Below are positions 5,655-12,835 of a stretch of DNA of 51,139 bases, one piece after another (within the stretch, counting starts at the first letter, position 1; every line of letters starts with the position of its first letter). Source of the stretch: Paracoccaceae bacterium (GTDB lineage Bacteria > Pseudomonadota > Alphaproteobacteria > Rhodobacterales > Rhodobacteraceae). A program made the translations under genes and the position numbers. The notes under the pieces are model-generated. The model worked only from the letters and a program-made list of their open reading frames with translations, ran no database searches and was not told the origin of the DNA. The DNA is taken from contig JALQUU010000015.1 of NCBI GenBank assembly GCA_023260655.1, forward strand, positions 1-51,139, written 5' to 3'.

Positions 5655-6719
5655 ATGTCTGTCACCAAAAGCGAAATCGAAACCGCCCTGCGCCAGTTGG
5701 CGCTTCCTGACGGGGGGGATCTTCTCTCGCGTGACATGGTGCGCGCGCTCACTATCGAAGGCGGCGCGGTTCGATTCGTCATCGAGGCGCCCAGCCCCGA
5801 GATCGCCAAGCTGATGGAGCCCCTGCGCCGCGCCGCCGAAGGCGTGGTCGGCCGTGTGCCGGGGGTAGCCTCGGTTTCGGTCGCCCTGACCGCCCATTCC
5901 GCGCCGAAACCCGCACCCTCCCTGAAAATCGGCGGGCATCCCACACCGCAGGCAGGGTCGATGAAACCCGAAGGCGTGGCGCGCATTCTGGCGGTCGGTT
6001 CCGGCAAGGGCGGCGTTGGCAAATCGACCGTTTCGTCGAACCTCGCCGTGGCGCTCGCCCGTCAGGGCCGCCGCGTTGGCCTTCTGGATGCCGATATCTA
6101 CGGGCCCTCGCAGGCGCGTATGATGGGTGTCTCCGAGCGCCCCGCGAGCCCCGATGGCAAAACCATTATCCCCCTCAAGGCGCATGGTGTCACTGTCATG
6201 TCCATCGGGCTGATGCTCGACGAGGCCAAGGCGGTCGTCTGGCGCGGGCCGATGCTGATGGGGGCATTGCAGCAAATGCTCGGGCAGGTGGCTTGGGGCG
6301 AGTTGGATGTGCTCATCGTCGACCTGCCGCCCGGCACCGGCGATGTAGCCATGACGCTCTGCCAGAAATCCGAGTTGGAAGGCGCGATAGTTGTGTCGAC
6401 CCCGCAGGATGTGGCGCTTCTCGACGCTCGCAAGGCGCTCGACATGTTCGCCACGCTGAAAACACCTGTGCTGGGGCTGGTGGAGAATATGTCCGTCTTC
6501 ACCTGCCCGCATTGCGGCGGCGAGAGCCATATCTTCGGCCATGGCGGCGTGGCAGTGGAAGCCGAGAAGCTGGGCGTGCCGCTCTTGGCCGAACTCCCCA
6601 TCGACCTCGACACCCGCCTTGCAGGCGACGCAGGCACCCCGATTGCGGCAGGCGGCAGCAAGATGGCCGAAGCCTACGCCACCCTCGCAAAACGCCTTAT
6701 CGCAGAAGACCACGCCTGA
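5655..6719 (+). CDS. mrp: iron-sulfur cluster carrier, Mrp/ApbC/NBP35 family P-loop ATPase
   Basis: 354 residues. An N-terminal MIP18/DUF59-type domain (about 5-90) is followed by a MinD-like P-loop domain with deviant Walker A GSGKGGVGKS at 115-124. The CxxC pair C284/C287 (CPHC) binds the bridging 4Fe-4S cluster at the dimer interface. DADIYGPSQ and DLPPGTGD are family hallmarks. The protein assembles or hands on Fe-S clusters in the cytosol. ATG at 5655 begins MSVTKSEIETAL, where homology starts; an upstream in-frame ATG at 5598 adds an unlikely leader. Single gene, divergent from the DUF1127 operon. Confidence 0.94.
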   Translation: MSVTKSEIETALRQLALPDGGDLLSRDMVRALTIEGGAVRFVIEAPSPEIAKLMEPLRRAAEGVVGRVPGVASVSVALTAHSAPKPAPSLKIGGHPTPQAGSMKPEGVARILAVGSGKGGVGKSTVSSNLAVALARQGRRVGLLDADIYGPSQARMMGVSERPASPDGKTIIPLKAHGVTVMSIGLMLDEAKAVVWRGPMLMGALQQMLGQVAWGELDVLIVDLPPGTGDVAMTLCQKSELEGAIVVSTPQDVALLDARKALDMFATLKTPVLGLVENMSVFTCPHCGGESHIFGHGGVAVEAEKLGVPLLAELPIDLDTRLAGDAGTPIAAGGSKMAEAYATLAKRLIAEDHA

Positions 6720-6737
6720 TCGCCTTTGGCTTCAAGG

Positions 6738-7457
6738 CTATCTCTGCAAGGCACTGTAAGGGCACACATCATCCTCGAAGGGAACATGCCTGCGGCGAAA
6801 GCGCGTCTCGGGCACTGCTTCGGGTGTGCTGATCCGGTCCATCCTGAAATGGCGGAAGTCACCGCGCATCGGGTCCCAGCCGACGAGGTACCACAGCGGC
6901 GGCAGGATCAGCATGGCTTGGGGTTCGACTTCGCGTTGGGTCGTGCGCCCCTTTGCGTCGCGGTAATCGAAACGGATGAAATGCCGCCCGAGAAAGGCCA
7001 TTTCGAAGGTGGGCAGCAGATCAGGATCCATCTTTCCCATATCCGAGAGATCCTGCAGCGGTGACAGTTGGCCGATATGCAGGCAGTCGAGGAACGTGCG
7101 AAAATCCCTGACCTTGTCAGGTGGCAAGGCCTTTTCGATCTTGGCAAGCCCTGCTTCGGCAAGTTCGGAGAAGGGCAGGTTTCCGGCGGCGCGCATGGCG
7201 GCGACACTGATCAGGAGGGCGAATACCTCCGGAACGGAAAGCCGCGCATTCGTCTGGACAGACTGCGGATCCAACTGCAAGCCGCCCCCGCGCCCGACAT
7301 CAGAATGGATCACATAGCCTTCGTCCCGCAAAGCACTGATATCGCGCAGCACAGTTCGGCGGGACGCACCGACTTCCTCGGCGAGGGCGTCAATGGTCGA
7401 GGTGCCGTTGCGGCGCAGGCTGCGCACGATGGCATCATGTCTGAGTTTCACGTTCAT
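6738..7457 (-). CDS. WYL-domain transcriptional regulator (HTH-11 + WYL, YafY family)
   Basis: 239 residues. The N-terminal winged helix (about 1-55) contains IDALAEEVGASRRTVLRDISALRDEGY, a clear HTH recognition segment. The C-terminal half has a WYL ligand-sensing domain with PPLWYLVGWDPMRGDFRHFRMDRI. Such proteins regulate neighbouring genes in response to small ligands. Start ATG at 7457 begins MNVKLRHDAIVRSL; the frame is open further upstream only as antisense to the next gene. It is divergent from the RidA gene with 87 bases between them, including a ten-base palindrome, so control of that gene and of itself is likely. Confidence 0.85.
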   Translation of the reverse strand: MNVKLRHDAIVRSLRRNGTSTIDALAEEVGASRRTVLRDISALRDEGYVIHSDVGRGGGLQLDPQSVQTNARLSVPEVFALLISVAAMRAAGNLPFSELAEAGLAKIEKALPPDKVRDFRTFLDCLHIGQLSPLQDLSDMGKMDPDLLPTFEMAFLGRHFIRFDYRDAKGRTTQREVEPQAMLILPPLWYLVGWDPMRGDFRHFRMDRISTPEAVPETRFRRRHVPFEDDVCPYSALQR

Positions 7458-7501
7458 GTCGCGACCCTGGCACAAATGGTAACAAAGTTTGGCACTAATT
7501 T

Positions 7502-7511
7502 GGTCTAGACC
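7502..7511. promoter_or_regulatory. palindrome GGTCTAGACC in the WYL/RidA divergent region
   Basis: A perfect ten-base palindrome 33 bases before the RidA start. It is a candidate operator for the adjacent WYL regulator. Confidence 0.4.
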
Positions 7512-7544
7512 GATTCCAGCAACAAAAGACAAGGAGATTGCGAC

Positions 7545-7940
7545 ATGGAACGGACTGCAGAGAACCCCTGGGACTGGTCGATCAAGCTGGGCTACAATCA
7601 GGCCGAAGTGATCGAGGGCGCGACGCGGCAGGTGATCTGCGCAGGCCAGACCGCCGTGGATGGCACGGGCGCGCCGCAGCACCCTGGTGATATGCGTGCG
7701 CAGATCGGCTTGGCGCTGGACAATCTGGAAGCGGTTCTGACGGGCGCAGGCATGGATCTGGGCAATGTGATCAAGCTCGGCGTCTATGCCACCGATGTGG
7801 ACGAGGCGCTGAAGAATTTCGATCTGATGGGGATGCGGTTCGGCCCGCACCGGGTGGCCCCGCCAATGACCCTGCTCGGCGTGAGACGTCTGGCCATCCC
7901 CGGGCTTCTGTTCGAAATCGAAGCGACTGCCGCAGCCTGA
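7545..7940 (+). CDS. RidA (YjgF/YER057c/UK114) family protein
   Basis: 131 residues, the family's usual size. RidA homologues hydrolyse reactive enamine/imine intermediates and thus protect PLP enzymes. Visible blocks: ICAGQTAVDGTG, HPGDMRAQIGLALDNLEAVLTGAGMDLGNVIKLGVYATDV, and GPHRVAPPMTLLGVRRLAIPGLLFEIEATA with the arginine expected in the substrate pocket. An AAGGAG site at 7531-7536 sets the ATG at 7545. Divergent from the WYL regulator; followed by a strong two-way terminator. Which Rid subfamily it belongs to, and its substrate, cannot be told from sequence. Confidence 0.85.
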   Translation: MERTAENPWDWSIKLGYNQAEVIEGATRQVICAGQTAVDGTGAPQHPGDMRAQIGLALDNLEAVLTGAGMDLGNVIKLGVYATDVDEALKNFDLMGMRFGPHRVAPPMTLLGVRRLAIPGLLFEIEATAAA

Positions 7941-7952
7941 TGCGCCCCTAGA

Positions 7953-7990
7953 AACGCAAAAGCCCCGGCGCATGGCCGGGGCTTTTCGTT
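7953..7990. terminator. bidirectional Rho-independent terminator
   Basis: Perfect stem AAAAGCCCCGGC / GCCGGGGCTTTT with loop GCATG. A-rich and T-rich flanks let it serve both the RidA gene and the convergent helicase gene. Confidence 0.9.
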
Positions 7991-7999
7991 TCCCAGAGA

Positions 8000-10273
8000 T
8001 CAGGATTTCCGCGTGGGTCGCGCGTTGGGGCCTTTCGGGCCTGCGGCTTTGTGCGATTTGAACCCTGCTGCCTTGCCGGGTTTCGCACCCGGTTTCGAGG
8101 AGCCGCCATGCGACTTGAACCCTGCCGATTTCGGCCCTTTCGGCTTTTCCCACGGCTTCGCGCCAGGCTTTGCCCCCGGTTTCCCGGCGGGCTTCGCGCC
8201 GGATTTCGCGTAAGGTTTACCCTCAGCGCTGGCAGGCTTCGCGTAGGGCTTACCTTCGCCTTTCGCCGCAGGCTTGCCGCGCGGTGCGTCACCGGCGGGG
8301 CGCTTCGAGAATTCCTTCTCGGCCTTATAGCCACCTTCGCGGGCCGGTTTTGCATCCGCATGGCTCTTGGTGCCGAAGGCTTTGGGCTTCTTCGGCGCGT
8401 CAGCTTTCGGCGCGCGTTCTTCGCGGGGGGCCTCTTTCCAAGCGCGCGGCTCGGCAGCTGGGCGCTCGAAACGCTGCGGCTTGGCGGCACGCTCTTCTTT
8501 CGGGGCCCATTCCTTCGCTGGGCGCTCTTCACGCGGCGCACGTTCCTCGCGGGGCGCGCGATCTTCACGCGGTGCGCGCGGCGGGCGGGGGCTGTCGCCG
8601 AAATCGGGGCGAGGGCCCTTGCCGCGATGGGGCTTCTTCGTGGCCGCCTTGCCGGGCGGCGTGTAGGCATATTCCGCCGGGTTCGGCTCGCCATCGAGTT
8701 GGGTGGCATAAAGCCCGTCTTCGATCACGCCATCCGGCCCGATGGCCAGTTGGAAACCGCCAGCCGCATGGCTCGCGATCTGAACGAAGCTCGCCGCATC
8801 GCCCACGCGGATCGCGCCGATCTCTTCGCGAGTGATACCGCCCGCTTGGCAAATCTTCGGCAGAAGCCAGCGCGCTTCGGCGCGTTGGGTGCGGCCTTTC
8901 GAGAGGCGGAACCAGACCGAGGCCCCAAATTCCGAGGCCGGGCGCTTTTCGCGGGCCGGAGGTGCCACAGCCAATGTGCCGATCTCTTCGGGCGCGGAAT
9001 TGCCCGCGCGCCAGAAGTTCACCACGGTTTCCGCCAAGGCGACCGGATCGCATTCGGCGGCGAGGCGTGCGGCGAGGCTGCGGTCATCGTCTTCCAACTC
9101 AAGCGCACCGCCCACGGAGGCAACAAGGCGCTCGGCGTCGCGGGCGCGCACATCTTCGGCCATCGGCGCGCCGCCCCATTCAGCGGTGATGCCTGCCATC
9201 GCGAGAATGCGTGTGGCCTTCGCGCGGGTGCGCGGCGTAACGATCAGCACCGAGGTGCCCTTGCGGCCCGCACGGCCCGTCCGGCCCGAACGGTGCTTAA
9301 GCGTTTCGGGGCTGCCCGGCAGTTCGGCATGGATCACCAGATCGAGGCCCTTGAGGTCGATCCCCCGTGCTGCCACATCGGTTGCCACGCACACGCGGGC
9401 GCGGCCATCACGGAGTGCTTGCAGCGCATGGGTCCGCTCGGACTGGCTCAATTCGCCCGAGAGCGCCACGGCGCGGAAACCGCGATTGCCCAAGCGGGCG
9501 GCGATGCGAGCCACAGCGGCGCGGGTATTGGCGAAAATGATCGCGCGCTCGGACTCGTGGAAGCGCAGGATATTGACCAAGGCGCGCTCGGCGTCGTCAT
9601 GCGGAACGCCTGCCACCTGATAGGTAATGTCGGCATGCTGCTCTTCGCCGCCAGCAACGGCCACGCGAAGGAAGCCTTCGCGGAGGTGGCCTGCAGCCAG
9701 CTTTTCGATGCCCTTTGGCACCGTGGCCGAGAACATCAGCGTTTGTTTGTCGGAAGGAGCAGCGGCCAGAAGCATCTCCAGATCTTCGGCAAAGCCCAGA
9801 TCGAGCATTTCATCCGCTTCATCGAGCACCACGCCCACGACTTCCGAAAGATCGAGCGAGCCGCGCTTCAGGTGGTCGACCAGACGGCCCGGCGTGCCGA
9901 CAACGATCTGCGCGCCTTTTTCCAGCGCGAAAATCTCGCGCCGCATATCCATGCCGCCCACGCAGGAGGCGATATAGGCACCTGCAGGCCCGTAAAGCCA
10001 TTCGAATTCGCGGCGCACCTGCATGGCCAATTCGCGGGTCGGCGCGATCACGAGCGCCTTGGGCTTCAGGCCCTCTCCCAGAGCCGGCAGAAGCTTTCTA
10101 GCCAGCGCCACACCGAAGGCCACGGTTTTCCCCGAACCTGTGCGCGCCGACACGATCATATCGGCGCCCGCAAGATCCTCCCGCAGCATTTCTTCCTGAA
10201 CAGGCGTCAGGCTTTCATATCCGCGCGCGGCAAGCGTCTCGGCAAGGGCGGCGGGAAGGGCAGGGTGGGTCAT
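8000..10273 (-). CDS. DEAD-box RNA helicase with DbpA-type RNA-binding domain and basic repetitive tail
   Basis: 757 residues. The core spans about 1-360: Q motif YESLTPVQ, SARTGSGKT (42-50), APTRELA, VLDEADEML, SATVP, and HRSGRTGRAG. A DbpA/CsdA-like RNA-binding domain follows near 455-520 (VWFRLSKGRTQRAEARWLLP). Roughly the last 200 residues are low complexity and rich in K, A, P and R, with repeats APREERAPREER, KPYAK, KPGAKPGAK and two copies of AGFKSH. Such proteins remodel rRNA during ribosome assembly or mRNA in the cold. The tail probably gives non-specific RNA binding. A single transcription unit ending in the terminator at 7953-7990. Confidence 0.92.
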   Translation of the reverse strand: MTHPALPAALAETLAARGYESLTPVQEEMLREDLAGADMIVSARTGSGKTVAFGVALARKLLPALGEGLKPKALVIAPTRELAMQVRREFEWLYGPAGAYIASCVGGMDMRREIFALEKGAQIVVGTPGRLVDHLKRGSLDLSEVVGVVLDEADEMLDLGFAEDLEMLLAAAPSDKQTLMFSATVPKGIEKLAAGHLREGFLRVAVAGGEEQHADITYQVAGVPHDDAERALVNILRFHESERAIIFANTRAAVARIAARLGNRGFRAVALSGELSQSERTHALQALRDGRARVCVATDVAARGIDLKGLDLVIHAELPGSPETLKHRSGRTGRAGRKGTSVLIVTPRTRAKATRILAMAGITAEWGGAPMAEDVRARDAERLVASVGGALELEDDDRSLAARLAAECDPVALAETVVNFWRAGNSAPEEIGTLAVAPPAREKRPASEFGASVWFRLSKGRTQRAEARWLLPKICQAGGITREEIGAIRVGDAASFVQIASHAAGGFQLAIGPDGVIEDGLYATQLDGEPNPAEYAYTPPGKAATKKPHRGKGPRPDFGDSPRPPRAPREDRAPREERAPREERPAKEWAPKEERAAKPQRFERPAAEPRAWKEAPREERAPKADAPKKPKAFGTKSHADAKPAREGGYKAEKEFSKRPAGDAPRGKPAAKGEGKPYAKPASAEGKPYAKSGAKPAGKPGAKPGAKPWEKPKGPKSAGFKSHGGSSKPGAKPGKAAGFKSHKAAGPKGPNARPTRKS

Positions 10274-10358
10274 CTTTGGGCGTACTCCGTCAGCGCAAGG
10301 GCGCGCAATACGCTTTTCCGGTGCGCCTGTATATAGTGTATTCCTTTATATGCCATTC

Positions 10359-10373
10359 TGGGAATGCATGGGA
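10359..10373 (+). promoter_or_regulatory. candidate MraZ box, two TGGGA units 10 bp apart
   Basis: TGGGA at 10359 and 10369. In E. coli, MraZ binds TGGG units repeated every ten bases upstream of its own gene. This copy lies closest to the helicase promoter side. Confidence 0.5.
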
Positions 10374-10427
10374 CCCCTGCGTCTGACGCTTTTGGAAAAC
10401 ACGGGAAATGCCCTTGGCGGTAGCGCA

Positions 10428-10474
10428 GAATCCGAATCACTTCCCCGCGATTGCGCTGGTTTCCAGCTGGAATC
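10428..10474. promoter_or_regulatory. cluster of three GANTC (CcrM) sites
   Basis: GAATC at 10428, 10434 and 10470. GANTC is the target of the alphaproteobacterial cell-cycle methylase CcrM, and methylation is read by regulators such as GcrA. Confidence 0.45.
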
Positions 10475-10538
10475 CGCTGATTTCTGCGCCTTTTTCGGCC
10501 GGGTGAGGCCAGGGTTGCGCGGATTTTGGGGTTGATCT

Positions 10539-10553
10539 CGGGAATTCGTGGGA
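10539..10553 (+). promoter_or_regulatory. candidate MraZ box, CGGGA/TGGGA 10 bp apart
   Basis: CGGGA at 10539 and TGGGA at 10549 in the same orientation and with the same ten-base period as the copy at 10359. Confidence 0.45.
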
Positions 10554-10707
10554 AAAATTGCCACAAAAATCACGCTCTACATTTAGTGTTTTCTTTGTTG
10601 ATTAACGCAATACACGGGAATGTGTTCGATATTTGTTCACGCTACATCTTGCTTCGCGCGCGCACCTGATCCCATATATGGCCAAAATTCCCAGAAAATT
10701 CTGTTGA

Positions 10708-10734
10708 TTTCCATGTATTCCCATGCAATCCCTA
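10708..10734 (-). promoter_or_regulatory. candidate MraZ operator, three units with exact 10-bp period
   Basis: On the minus strand: TAGGGAT, ATGGGAA and ATGGAAA, spaced exactly ten bases apart. This is the most regular of the candidate MraZ sites, about 265 bases before mraZ. Confidence 0.5.
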
Positions 10735-10907
10735 ACTCACACGATGAGGACGGGGATAGAGGCGCTAAGACCTCAAACCAAAAACTCCCAGTCAGGTTTC
10801 ATACAGGCACCCGCTTTCATCGAACCAAGAGATCCGGCGCGCGAGCGAGCAGACATCCCCCCAGATGGCGCGCGCAGCTGGACCACCCCGCACAGCGGGA
10901 CGAGGGC

Positions 10908-10946
10908 GGCGGATCGGGCAGTGGCAGCAGCTCGATCCGCCGTTTT
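10908..10946 (+). terminator. terminator-like hairpin in the mraZ leader
   Basis: Perfect nine-base stem GGCGGATCG / CGATCCGCC, 16-base loop, then GTTTT. It ends about 50 bases before the mraZ ATG. It may end an upstream transcript or act as an attenuator for the dcw operon. Confidence 0.5.
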
Positions 10947-10997
10947 CCGTTCCGGGGTGGCGAATGATCGAAACCGGGGGAAGGAGTGGGTGAAGGC

Positions 10998-11495
10998 ATG
11001 GGCCTGAGCTTCAGAGGCGAGTTCAACCAGAAGGTTGACAGCAAGGGTCGGATGTCGATCCCTGCTGATTTTCGCCGTGTGCTCGAGTCTGGCGACCCCA
11101 ATTTCTCCGAAAGCCCGCTGCCGCGCATGGTCGTGCTCTACGGCCCGCACCTCAAGAATTGCCTGCATGCCTACACGATCGAAGCCATGGCCGAGATCGA
11201 AGCGGGCATCCAGAAGCTTCCGCGCGGCTCTGATGCCCGCAAGAAGGCTTCCCGCCTCATTCTCGGGAAATCCTGGGAAACCGAAGTCGATCGCGATGGC
11301 CGTATCGTGCTGCCGAAAGAGCGCCGCGAACAGATCGGCCTTTCGGAAGAGGCTGTGATGGTCGCGATGGGCGATTATTTCGAGATCTGGAACGCCGATA
11401 CCTTCCGCGCCGAAGAGGCCGCCGAGATCGAAGATTTCCTCTCAGAGATGCCGGACGATTTCGATCCGCTCTCCCTTATTCCGGGGGGGGGTTAA
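10998..11495 (+). CDS. mraZ: transcriptional regulator MraZ
   Basis: 165 residues. Two SpoVT-AbrB-like repeats are visible: FRGEFNQKVDSKGRMSIPADFR near the N terminus, and WETEVDRDGRIVLPKERREQIGL in the second half. These carry the paired DxxGR motifs of MraZ. In E. coli MraZ represses the dcw cluster by binding TGGG repeats, and candidates lie upstream here. The ATG at 10998 is chosen because the family begins close to FRGEF; an in-frame GTG at 10986 overlaps the AAGGAG ribosome site and is unlikely. The gene ends in a run of nine G bases just before TAA, which also serves as ribosome site for rsmH three bases downstream. Confidence 0.95.
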   Translation: MGLSFRGEFNQKVDSKGRMSIPADFRRVLESGDPNFSESPLPRMVVLYGPHLKNCLHAYTIEAMAEIEAGIQKLPRGSDARKKASRLILGKSWETEVDRDGRIVLPKERREQIGLSEEAVMVAMGDYFEIWNADTFRAEEAAEIEDFLSEMPDDFDPLSLIPGGG

Positions 11496-11498
11496 GCC

Positions 11499-12488
11499 AT
11501 GGCCCGCGCTGCTGCCACAGCCTCCGACGCCCCGCATATCCCGGTTCTGTTGCGCCCGCTCCTTGCGGCTGTGGCGCCGGTTTCCGGCCGCTGGCTTGAT
11601 GGCACCTTCGGGGCGGGGGGCTACACCAAGGGCCTTCTCGCGGCTGGTGCCTCCCATGTGATCGGCGTGGATCGCGATCCTCTCGCGTTCGAGATGGCCG
11701 CACCTTGGGTGGCCGAATACGGCGACCGGATCACTCTACAAGAAGGCGTTTTCTCGCGCCTTGATGAATATGCATCAGATCTCGACGGCGTCGTGCTCGA
11801 TCTCGGCGTTTCCTCTATGCAGCTCGATCTGGCCGAACGCGGCTTTTCCTTCATGAAGGACGGGCCTCTGGACATGCGGATGAGCCAATCCGGCCCCTCT
11901 GCCGCCGATCTGGTGAACAGCGCCACCGAAAGCGAGTTGGCCGATATCCTCTTCCATTACGGCGAAGAACGCGCCTCGCGCCGCATTGCGCGGGCTATCC
12001 TTGCCGAGCGGCCCTTCTCGCGCACGCTGGAACTGGCCGATGTGATCGCCTCTTGCCTGCCGCGCCAGAAGCCGGGGCAGAGCCATCCGGCCACGCGCAG
12101 CTTCCAAGCGCTCCGCATCGCGGTGAATGATGAATATGGCGAGTTGGTCGGTGGGCTCGAAGCGGCTGAGCGCGCTTTGAAGCCGGGCGGATTGCTGGCC
12201 GTGGTCACCTTCCACTCGGTCGAAGACCGCATCGTCAAACGCTTCTTCCAGCACGGGGCAGGCACTCAAGGCTCGGGCAACCGCTATGCGCCCGTCAGCG
12301 AAGGCCCCGCCGCCACGTGGGAGCCCGTCACCAAAAAAGCCGTGGGGCCGGATGACGAGGAACTCGCCATCAACCCGCGCTCCCGTTCCGCCCGCTTGCG
12401 CGTGGCGCGCCGCACCGATGCGCCCGCCCGCGCCTCCGATCCCCGCGCCTTGGGCGCGCCCGCACTTCCTGGAAAGTCACGCAGATGA
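11499..12488 (+). CDS. rsmH: 16S rRNA (cytosine-1402-N4)-methyltransferase RsmH
   Basis: 329 residues. SAM-dependent enzyme methylating N4 of C1402 in the ribosomal P site, historically Mra[11 protein letters not shown] and [16 protein letters not shown] (SAM-binding glycine loop), [50 protein letters not shown] and [14 protein letters not shown] are all diagnostic. The G-run at 11483-11491 provides the ribosome site, and the stop overlaps the ftsL ATG by four bases. Confidence 0.97.
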   Translation: MARAAATASDAPHIPVLLRPLLAAVAPVSGRWLDGTFGAGGYTKGLLAAGASHVIGVDRDPLAFEMAAPWVAEYGDRITLQEGVFSRLDEYASDLDGVVLDLGVSSMQLDLAERGFSFMKDGPLDMRMSQSGPSAADLVNSATESELADILFHYGEERASRRIARAILAERPFSRTLELADVIASCLPRQKPGQSHPATRSFQALRIAVNDEYGELVGGLEAAERALKPGGLLAVVTFHSVEDRIVKRFFQHGAGTQGSGNRYAPVSEGPAATWEPVTKKAVGPDDEELAINPRSRSARLRVARRTDAPARASDPRALGAPALPGKSRR

Positions 12489-12835
12489 GAACCATTCTTT
12501 ATGTTCTTCTGGCGGCCACCGTTGTGGGCTTGGGGTTCTGGGCATACCACGAGAACTATAAGACCCAGAATGCAATGGCCGAGGCCGAGGCGATCCAGCG
12601 CGAGATCGGCGATGCCCGCGCCCGCCTCGCAGTGCTGCGCGCCGAATGGGCCTATCTGAACCGCCCCGACCGCCTCCGCGATCTGGCCGAGATCAACTTC
12701 GACGCGCTGGGCCTTCTGCCCTTCCAGCCCGAGCAATTCGGCCGCGTCGATGAAATCCCCTATCCGCAGTTGCAGACCATCCAGCCGCTGGCGGATGGCG
12801 TTGAAGGCGAAGCCACCGAAGGAGACCGGCTTTGA
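12485..12835 (+). CDS. ftsL: cell division protein FtsL
   Basis: 116 residues: a short bitopic membrane protein with one N-terminal transmembrane helix (about 4-22, [18 protein letters not shown]), then a heptad-rich periplasmic segment with [24 protein letters not shown], the signature region of alphaproteobacterial FtsL. It bridges FtsQ/FtsB and the FtsW-FtsI synthase. The ATG overlaps the rsmH stop (ATGA), and its TGA overlaps the ftsI TTG, indicating translational coupling. Divergent in sequence generally, so position carries part of the evidence. Confidence 0.88.
   Translation: MRTILYVLLAATVVGLGFWAYHENYKTQNAMAEAEAIQREIGDARARLAVLRAEWAYLNRPDRLRDLAEINFDALGLLPFQPEQFGRVDEIPYPQLQTIQPLADGVEGEATEGDRL

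Larger units (their letters stand above)
10274..10997. other. gene-free dcw leader region
   Basis: 724 bases between the helicase and mraZ with no convincing gene on either strand. The first 470 bases are clearly more AT-rich than the surroundings. They contain several decamer-spaced TGGGA-type repeats, three GAATC sites, the palindrome TTCCAGCTGGAA (10461-10472), and a hairpin with a T-run close to mraZ. The repeats and hairpin are listed separately. Confidence 0.7.

Noticed and set aside
8051-10336. A 761-codon open frame on the plus strand opposite the DEAD-box helicase
   Set aside because: Its composition is the mirror of the helicase codons, with no recognisable domain; the minus-strand frame has all helicase motifs.
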